The translations under genes and the position numbers were made by a program. A DNA stretch of 8,863 nucleotides from Calditrichota bacterium (lineage in GTDB: Bacteria > Zhuqueibacterota > Zhuqueibacteria > Residuimicrobiales > Krinioviventaceae): assembly GCA_003818595.1 (NCBI GenBank), contig RPQV01000115.1, positions 1 to 8,863 on the forward strand, written 5' to 3'. Under the pieces are notes generated by a model that saw only the letters and a program-made list of their open reading frames with translations, made no database searches and was not told where the DNA came from. Shown here one piece after another: positions 1-8,000 of the stretch (position 1 is the first letter of the stretch; each line of letters begins with the position of its first letter).

Positions 1-1449
1 ATGATCCTCGACCAGATTCCATTGGCGAAGAATTTCAGGAATCAGCGGCAGTTGTTCGGGAAAGCATATCTGGTTCTCATTCAAATATTCGATCAGATCA
101 GCTTCGGTAATCGATGATTTCGCGTCGTCGACTGTCTGTAATTCGATCTCGGCCGGGGTCAATTTTTGCCCGACAAGCCACTCTTCGCCGGCAGCAGAAA
201 ACGGCTGGTGATCCGTGGATTCTGAAACAGAACGAAAACCTCTGTGCGCAGTGATGGAATTCTCACTCCAGAACTTATAAAATCCGGGTGGAGAATCACT
301 GATCACCAGTTTATTCGAGCTCATGACGACATCAGTCATCTGCGATTTGATAAAGGAATCCCAAATGAGTGAGTAGAGAAGCAGTTCGTCTGCGGACAAA
401 AGTTTTTTCATCTTGCGGGGAGAACGCTGCAGTGAAACCGGACGAACAGCGCCGACTCCATTGGAAGGCGAATTTCCACACAACCGAGCTTTATCGGGCA
501 GGTAATCCCTTCCGTATTGCAGATAAATATATTCCCTCACTTTCAGCAGTTCATCCTCGGGAATCCATCGACTATCGGTGATCGGGAAAGTGATCAATCC
601 GACGGGGTATTTATGAGCGACATCCACTCTTTCATACAGACCGAGCGCCAGCGAGAGGGTCTTGGATGGCGAGAATCCCAGATGTCGATGTGCAGCCGCC
701 AAAAGATCGCCCAGATCGAGCATGAGCGGCGCATTCACTCGAGTTTCGTCATTCTCGCGCTTTTCAATATGAAATTCTTTTTCTTTGAGATGAAGAACAA
801 TCGCCTTGAATGTAGGATCATCGGGTATAACCGGAGGATCTCCCTTGATGGTGACCAAGCAGGCGCGCAGATGACTGCTCTTTCCTTTAAAATGAACCAT
901 CAGCCTTGGAGTCTCGATCATAGCCGGCGGCAATGAATGGTCGACGACATATTGGAGAGCGAGGACGGCCGCAGCGCCGAAAACCGGCAATTTGCGATGC
1001 TCATGCTGCAGTTCGCGAACCACAGCGTCGATCCGCCGATCCACAGCGAACGCTGTCTCCATCAGTGAGGGTTGTCGGTGCGATAGTTTTTTCAGTTTTT
1101 TGTTCTGAAATTGCTGCTTTGAGAGGAGGGGACATTGCCAGATGTGCGCTTTGCCGTGCATCTGCCCGCAGGCTTGCGCCAGCAAAGCGGTCATGGAGTC
1201 ACCGGCCGCATCGGGATTGGTGACAAAGACAACTTGTTGACTGTTTTGCACCGCGGACATTAACGAAGACAGGGCATCGTCATCATCGAATAAAGCAGCC
1301 GGCGAGTGCTGCCAATAGGTTTCTCTGAGCCACGCATCACTGCGATACTTGAACTGCATCCACTGGTAGGCAGCGGGTTCATTTTCAGCAAATCGCTGGA
1401 GGACTGACAACTTTGTGGGTGAGTCGACTATTACCAACGTAACGGCCAT
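1..1449 (-). CDS. Type IA topoisomerase (TopA) homologue with degraded active site; 3' end outside window
   Basis: The first 483 residues are present, starting at the ATG at 1447-1449; the gene continues past base 1. Homology to DNA topoisomerase I is seen along the length. The N-terminus VIVDSPTK matches the TOPRIM opening VIVESPAK (Glu9 to Asp9, Lys13 kept). Residues 78-84 NPDAAGD match DPDREGE. LGFSPSKTLSLALGLYE at 257-273 matches the LGFSxxxTMxxAQxLYE helix. GLITFPITDS at 284-293 matches GLITYMRTDS. GAVRP at 333-337 matches EAIRP, followed by a typical LYxLIWxxFxxSQM stretch at 358-371. Normal TopA relaxes negatively supercoiled DNA through a 5'-phosphotyrosine. Here the nucleophile is Phe288, the Arg two residues on is Ile290, the first TOPRIM Asp is Asn78 and the third acidic residue is Ala82. 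The GIGRPSTYA motif is replaced near 459-468. Cleavage activity is therefore not expected. The frame is open throughout, so this is not an obvious pseudogene. It lies 32 bases after smg with no clear Shine-Dalgarno. It may be a structural or DNA-binding pseudoenzyme (inference). Confidence 0.85.
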   Translation of the reverse strand, partial: MAVTLVIVDSPTKLSVLQRFAENEPAAYQWMQFKYRSDAWLRETYWQHSPAALFDDDDALSSLMSAVQNSQQVVFVTNPDAAGDSMTALLAQACGQMHGKAHIWQCPLLSKQQFQNKKLKKLSHRQPSLMETAFAVDRRIDAVVRELQHEHRKLPVFGAAAVLALQYVVDHSLPPAMIETPRLMVHFKGKSSHLRACLVTIKGDPPVIPDDPTFKAIVLHLKEKEFHIEKRENDETRVNAPLMLDLGDLLAAAHRHLGFSPSKTLSLALGLYERVDVAHKYPVGLITFPITDSRWIPEDELLKVREYIYLQYGRDYLPDKARLCGNSPSNGVGAVRPVSLQRSPRKMKKLLSADELLLYSLIWDSFIKSQMTDVVMSSNKLVISDSPPGFYKFWSENSITAHRGFRSVSESTDHQPFSAAGEEWLVGQKLTPAEIELQTVDDAKSSITEADLIEYLNENQICFPEQLPLIPEILRQWNLVEDH

Positions 1450-1481
1450 AATATTGGTATCAAAAAAGAGAGAACCGGCAA

Positions 1482-1949
1482 TTAATGTGGAAAGTGTGTT
1501 GCTGTGAATTGAAAATAGCCCTTGGCTGCGCTGTCCTCAAAGTTCAATACAACAGCAGCGATGAGATCCATCATCTCTTCGACATTCATTTGATAAAGTC
1601 GAAGAGATACAGCTCGGTCTATAATGTTCTCCATAATATCATCGGTAACCAGATTCAATTCCCGCAGACGAAAAAGATAGCTGAACGCATCCGGCGAAAT
1701 CGCCTCACGCTCAACATCATTCAGGCTACGCCACATTGGTCTGGAAAAGGGGGCTGCGTGAGAGGTGGTGATGCGATCAAGATTTTCACCATGACTCATA
1801 ATCCATGACATCGCAGTCGTGATTTCGTCCTGAGTGAAACCTTCATCCTCCAATATATCAAAAACAGCCTGAAGATCAATATCGCCTTCAGACTGATCGC
1901 GTATTTCGTTGATCACAAATGTAAGAACATCCAAAAAGCGTTTATTCAT
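1482..1949 (-). CDS. smg: Smg family protein (DUF494)
   Basis: The protein has 155 residues, close to the 157 of E. coli Smg. It is acidic and mostly helical, with no signal peptide or membrane segment, so it is probably cytoplasmic. The N-terminal MNKRFLDVLTFVINEI matches the FDVLMYLFE start of the family. EDEGFTQDEITTAMSWI at 34-50 matches the DAGFDREDIYNALLWL helix. Residues 97-125, with LNLVTDDIMENIIDRAV, match the most conserved family stretch LNLETREMVIERVL. The C-terminus ends in MMDLIAAVVLNFED followed by a short variable tail. The molecular role of DUF494 is not established. In many bacteria the gene sits next to topA, and here a topA homologue follows by 32 bases. The start ATG at 1947-1949 has a plausible AAGAGG ribosome binding site 11 bases upstream. 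The family call rests on several aligned blocks; any function is unknown. Confidence 0.85.
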   Translation of the reverse strand: MNKRFLDVLTFVINEIRDQSEGDIDLQAVFDILEDEGFTQDEITTAMSWIMSHGENLDRITTSHAAPFSRPMWRSLNDVEREAISPDAFSYLFRLRELNLVTDDIMENIIDRAVSLRLYQMNVEEMMDLIAAVVLNFEDSAAKGYFQFTATHFPH

Positions 1950-1960
1950 GAAAAAAAATA

Positions 1961-1966
1961 CCTCTT
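1961..1966 (-). promoter_or_regulatory. Ribosome binding site of smg
   Basis: Read on the minus strand, AAGAGG ends 11 bases before the smg ATG, across a run of eight T residues. The spacing is slightly long, but it is the only Shine-Dalgarno-like site near this start and it supports the chosen ATG. Confidence 0.5.
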
Positions 1967-1990
1967 ATCGAAACCGTCATGGTTCAGTTG

Positions 1991-2018
1991 AATATAAGAC
2001 AAAAAAGAGGAAATGCAA
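1991..2018 (-). promoter_or_regulatory. Possible sigma-70-like promoter for smg
   Basis: On the minus strand TTGCAT (2013-2018) and TATATT (1991-1996) are separated by 16 bases, in the 146-base gap between secA and smg. The -10 element matches five of six consensus positions and the -35 only three. A start a few bases downstream would leave a leader of about 35 bases before the smg ATG. It would allow smg and the topA-like gene to be expressed separately from secA. This rests on motif matching only. Confidence 0.3.
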
Positions 2019-2095
2019 ACAATAGTTTTACATCCCCCCGCGGGAAGCGACGTCAATTGAATTTTATCGGCGAAACTCGGAAACCGCCGGAATGG

Positions 2096-5000
2096 CTATT
2101 CGCGTCCGCAGCAATTTTTATATTTTTTACCGCTGCCGCAGGGGCAGGGATCATTACGCCCGACATCCTTGGCTTTGACAATGGGTTGTCTTTTCACCGG
2201 TCTGCCCATTGGAATCTGAGCCTGCTGAGGAGTCGATTCTTTTTTTGCCGACATGACTTGTTTAAACGCCTCAACCTGTGAGTGAGAAGTGGTGAAACTC
2301 TGGGGCTCGATGCGGCGCATTTGCCTTTCCTCGATCTCACCGCCCACGTCAAAAACCTTGAACAACGTTCCCACAGTATCGCGGTTGATGGTGTCAATCA
2401 TTCGCGTGAACATATCAAACGCTTCACGTTTGTATTCGAGCAGCGGATCTTTTTGACCATAGCCGCGAAGACCAATACCTTCTCGTAATTCATCAACGCC
2501 ATTGAGATGCTGGCGCCAGGCTTCGTCCATCTTTTCGAGCACATAATAGCGTTCGAGACGGGTCACATTCTCTTTTCCCAACTCTTTGAGTCGACGGCCA
2601 TAAAGCTCCTTCGCCCATCCGCTCAATTGTTCCATGACATTATTGGGATCCATCGATTCGCTGTTTTCATCATACAATCGTGGCGATTGCCGGAAAATCA
2701 GACGACATTCACTCTCCAGTCTGGAAATCTGATTGGAATCCAGAACCTCTTCTTTGCCGAGCACGGTGCCGATCATGGCATAGACTGCATCATCAATCAT
2801 CGCCAGGACAGAGTCGGAAACAATTTCGCTGCTCAATTCTTCCTGTTGCATTCGTTCGATTCGATCTGAATAGTTTTTATAAAATGCAAGCGCCCAGGAG
2901 ACCAGCGATTCGATATAGGATGCAATAACGACTTTATCCGTGGTATCCGGAAGCGGCTGATCCGGCCGGCTGAGCAGCATATTGTCGAGCGTCTGCGAAA
3001 GCTCTTTTTGCGCATCGGGAGTATGTGGGTGTTTGGCAACGATGACCGGCGTCACGGCATGAATCGCCGCTTCGATCAGTTCTTCGTTCGCCGCATTTCC
3101 CAGCATGACTTTATTATAGGCTTCGAGATTGGCGGCGATCATATCCAAGTACGATTTACGCACCAACCGCCGCAAATCCGACCAGTATGCGTCAGAGTTT
3201 TCGTGGGAGAGTTCAACAGGGATTCCGAATAATTTTTGCAGAAATTGAATTTCAGCGGCGGTCAATTCACCTGTATCCCCGTCTCTCTCGTTAAATAAAT
3301 AGATGACAACAGAATCGGCAAATCGGATTGAAGTAAAAAATCCAAAAATACGGTGAAGAATAGGTTCACGATCACTGGTTGAAAAATTCAATCCCTTCAG
3401 CCAGTCGCGAATGATTTCAATCGTTTTTTCAATGCGAATGGATCGAATTTCATTAGCGCCCAATGAGGGTCGGCTGAGAAAGACCCGTTCTAAATCGCGG
3501 AGGAATTCGTCTGTGCGCCAATGAATCGCCGCTTCAGCAACCGGCAGATGCAGATTGACCAAACCAATGATAAAAATATCGATCACCTGCTGTAGGGTCA
3601 ACTTTTCGAAGAGCAGTTTTGCAAAACCCTCGTGACAGGACTCTCTTTCCTGTTGATACTTTTGCTGCGCCCAGTCAATGATGCGTTGTTCCACCACATC
3701 TGCCGACCCCAGTCCGTCCGACTGAGCGACCAGCCACTCCGGCGCCTCTCCCAAAAGCCGACTTAACTCAAAATGGATGGCATCCACATTCCATTTTTCG
3801 GTATTTGATGATCCTCCATTGTGGAGCCGTATCTTCTGCAGTACCAGCTGCTCCAAAATCCGCTCGATCTCCAGATATCCGAAATACCGATGCCGCTCCT
3901 GCAGGTGATGATAATGCTGATTTCGGTTCACCTGTTCCGTGACCCATTGTTGGAGATCGGTCTTTATTTCATCTGCGCTGTATCTTTCCAGATTCTCTGG
4001 GGAGAACGGCGGAGTTTGTCCGAAGAACAACTGCAGGTCGCCGAGCAGGTCATCCAGTCTCCAAGTCGATCGATCATTTTCCTCAGCGATGAATTTTTTC
4101 ATTTTGGACTCGATCAAATCCTCAGGCTGAGCAAAACCCAGGAGATTTTGTCGTCGACGATAGATAATTTTTCTTTGTTCATTGAGCACATCGTCGTATT
4201 CGAGGAGACTCTTTCGAATCTCGAAATTGCGTTCTTCAACTTTTTTCTGCGCCCGCTCGATTGATTTGGTGATCAGCGGATGTTCGATTCTCTCACCCTC
4301 TTCCATCGACCCGAGGCTGCTCATGATGCTGGTGATACGGTCAGAACCGAAAAGACGCATCAAATCGTCTTCCAGCGAGAGATAAAAACGTGAAGAACCA
4401 GGATCGCCCTGACGGCCGGATCGCCCGCGGAGCTGTCGGTCGATTCGACGCGCCTCATGTTTTTCAGATCCGATGATATGGAGCCCACCTTTACCCGCAA
4501 TGCTGGGCGCCAATTTAATATCCGTACCGCGGCCGGCCATATTCGTGGCGATGGTGATGGCGCCCGGCAATCCGGCTTTGGAGACGATTTCCGCCTCGCT
4601 TTTATGGAACTTGGCATTGAGCACGGTATGGAAACGACCCGATTCCAATTCACGCGAAACGTCGCCCTTTTGCAGCCAGTTGGCCATGGGAATTCCGCGG
4701 GTGGTGAATAAATTGCTCAAGTGCTGGGAAACATCCACTGAGATGGTGCCGATAAGCACCGGCCTGCCGTTTTCATGCATCTCCAGTGCTTCTTCGACAA
4801 TCGCATCGAATTTTTCCCGGCGCGTTCGGAAAATGACATCATTAAAATCGGTTCGCACCACCTGTCTATTGGTCGGAATAACAACGACTTCGAGTTTATA
4901 GGTGCTGAAAAATTCCTGAGACTCTGTTTCTGCCGTGCCCGTCATACCCGCCAGCTTGCGATACAGGCGGAAAAAATTCTGCAGCGTGATGGTGGCCAGA

Positions 5001-8000
5001 GTTTGCGTTTCCGCCTGCACCTGCACGCCTTCTTTTGCTTCCAAAGCTTCATGCAGACCGTCACTGAACCGACGTCCCGGCATCAGACGACCTGTGAATT
5101 GATCGACGATCATCACCGCCTTTTGTCCCCGTGAGCCACCATGGCGTCGCAGTTCATTCTCTTCCGGCGTCTTGACCACATATTCCACATCCCGCTGATA
5201 CAGAGTATATGCGCGCAACAGCTGAGAGATGTTCTGAATACGTTCTTCAACGAGTGAAAAAGTCCGCCACAGCCGATCGCGTCGCCCATCGAGCACGCGC
5301 CGTGGCTGCCGATCAAAGTGAATCCGGAACCAGTGCTCCAGCTCATCCCCGGTCATCACCGTTCCCGGCAAATGGCAGGTGGACAGCAGTTCATTCAGCT
5401 CCCGTTCATCAAAGGTAAAGTGTTTGCCGCGCAGGTGGGCTTTTTCTTTCGGCAGTAATCCCTGGAGTTCTGATTTTGAACCGACCTTTTTGCTGCTGAT
5501 GAAAAGTATTTCGTCGCGAAATTTTTTCAACCCATCACTGTAGCTGAAAAAAGGCAGCCCATCGAGCAGCGCACTGCGGGCTGATTTTTTGATTCCCTGC
5601 GGAATGCCGAGATCATCGAGCTCAAATTTAGATTCAAAATCTCCTGCAGAGTCACCTGAAACAGCCAGGAGGCGCTCAATGATCTGCAGACGCGCCGGTG
5701 CCTGGCCGGCCATTCGTTCCAGACCGGTTGAAGACAGACTCTCGATGGGTAAAGATGCATTCGGGACAATTCCTGATTTTACTGTCTCGGATAACTCAAA
5801 ATATCGTTTCAACAATCGCCGCTTGTCGGCATCGATGACATCGCTTTTTGCCAATACGGTGAATAGATTTTCAAAAACAAAGGCAATTCTTTCAATTTCT
5901 TCAAAACGTCGCGAAAGGCTGAAATCATCTTTCGTCGGAACTCCAAGGAAGGAATCCAATTCCAGGCGCAAGACAATCGTGTTGACGGCATCGTTGACCG
6001 AATGCGTTTTATGCCACTCTTCGATTTTACGCCGAACATCCAGATATGAGGCGCCTAATAAACGATCCAACTCTTGTTGACTGAGCCCGGTCCACAACCC
6101 GTCACGAATGCTGAACAACTCCTCGGGGTGTTGAGAGTAGGTACGCATGTCCTGATCGAGCTGCTCTACCAGTCGCATCGTCTGTTCAGAAAAACCATTA
6201 TAAAAGGATACGCCTAGCGGTGTGAGCATGGTTTCAACCTGAACACGTTCAGCACCCGGCAAAATGCGATAAAAGCGATCGATCTGGCCATCGCCGGATC
6301 GACTCGCGATGGACAATTGATGAATATCTCGGACGTCTCTTTCAAGCTGTTCAATAGCCTGTATTCTGCCGGAATAATCAAAGGATGTCTGATTCAGGGT
6401 TCGATCCAGAATCTGCTGTATTTGCCGGTCCCGCTCTTCGACGATCGTGCGGTCGGGGAGGACATAAAGATCCGGATTCCCTCCGAGCAGAGAAATTCTC
6501 CCTTTTTCGGTAATGTGTTTCAGGATCACGCCGTCTGCTGAGAATTCAAAATGATCAACCAGCTTGTCATCCGGATCATCGGCGTTGAGCATCGCTTCGA
6601 GCTGAAAGATCATGGGGACATCCAACGGATCACCGCCGAAACAAGTGACCAGGATGGCGATCCTGCCTGACTCGGTCAAACCAATCGGACAGCCGGCCTG
6701 TCGATCATTTTCAAAAAAGGTGTTCTGCAGGGTTTTGCGTCGTTCCTGCTGATGCCGTGCCGTCGCCGTACCTGCATCGACATCCGCCTGTTGCGTCAAC
6801 AGCTGTAGAATTCGTTCGAAACCATTGATCAATTCCTGTAGGGTTGGGGAGGCATTTTGAAGCAATACTCTGCGTCCGCTATCCTGCAGACCATTAACCA
6901 CGCCATCCATCTTTTTGGCCGTGGCGAATAAAGAGCGCAGCACAGAGGCTCGATCTTTTTTGACAGAGCCGTCGGTCTGGTCAGGCAACTTTCCCAGACG
7001 CTGGTGCAATTCTTCCATCGCCGCCAATTGCTGTTCAGTCGTTTCTCGGGAGACCTGCGCAAGGGCTAATTTCCCGGCGAGAGAAAAACCGCTGCATCGA
7101 CCCGTAATGGGATCAACCGTAAAATAACGCGCTGCATTTTTGCTTTCACTGATCTCATGCAGAGCTTTATCCAGATTGTCCAATCGCTGGATTTTGTAGG
7201 CGACGTCCTGATCCCTGCCCCCTGATAGAAATATTCTGCCTTTTTCCGTTATATCAACGACATGGCTCTTTTCATCGATAGTATAATAAAGTTCCTGATC
7301 GACCACCGCCATGGTTTTATTAATTTCGAATTGACCCTGAATTCTTTCGATGAGTTTTTTAACCCAGAATTCCGAGGTGAGAAGTTCAAGCAGTTCTTTG
7401 TTTTTCGGATCGCCGCGTAGTGCGCGGAGCACGGCCATTCCCGCTTCTTCTTCATCCTTTTCCAACAGGTCTCTGCCCTGCTTCAAGAGCTGGGTCACCA
7501 GTTCCTGCTGTCTGTTGTAGAGGTTTTCCACGATCGGTTTGAGCTCGTTATATATATTGCGGGGAGCACCGACGGAACCGGAGATAATCAACGGGGTTCG
7601 CGCTTCATCGATCAGGACGCTGTCGACCTCGTCAACGATCGCATAGTGCAGCGGACGTTGTACCACGGACCAGATATCGGATGTCATATTATCGCGGAGG
7701 TAATCAAATCCATACTCGTTATTGGTGCCATAAGAGATATCCGCCTGATAGGCCAATCGCCGTTCTTCCGGCTCCTGTCCGCCGAAAATCGCGGCCACGG
7801 TGAGACCTAAAAATTTATAAATTTCACCCATCCATTCACAGTCGCGCTGGGCGAGATAATCATTCACCGTAATGAGATGCACCCCTTTTCCTTCGAGTGC
7901 ATTGAGATAAAGCGGCATTGTAGCGACCAGCGTTTTTCCTTCACCAGTCGCCATTTCAGCGATCTTGCCCTGATGAAGCACCACTCCACCCATCAATTGC

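Noticed and set aside
369..1223. Plus-strand open frames at 369-581, 517-936 and 933-1223 as possible genes
   Set aside because: The minus strand here encodes an uninterrupted TopA homologue whose motifs align over the whole stretch; the plus-strand products are low-complexity and unlike any family I recognise.
2037..2044. CCCGCGGG palindrome in the secA-smg gap
   Set aside because: An eight-base palindrome next to a C run is easily chance, and no partner site is seen.
2068..2089. Rho-independent terminator after secA (CGGCG and CGCCG arms)
   Set aside because: The stem is only five base pairs with a 12-base loop and is followed by ATAAAAT on the minus strand, not a T run.
2507..2869. Plus-strand open frames inside secA (also 3821-4264, 4473-4901, 5589-6080)
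   Set aside because: They lie opposite a continuous, highly conserved SecA frame, have no recognisable family, and look like translated antisense of SecA codons.
5249..7216. Intein as the explanation for the long SecA insertion
   Set aside because: No N-terminal Cys/Ser block or C-terminal His-Asn plus Cys/Ser/Thr splice junction is visible, and the inserted sequence echoes PPXD motifs of SecA itself.
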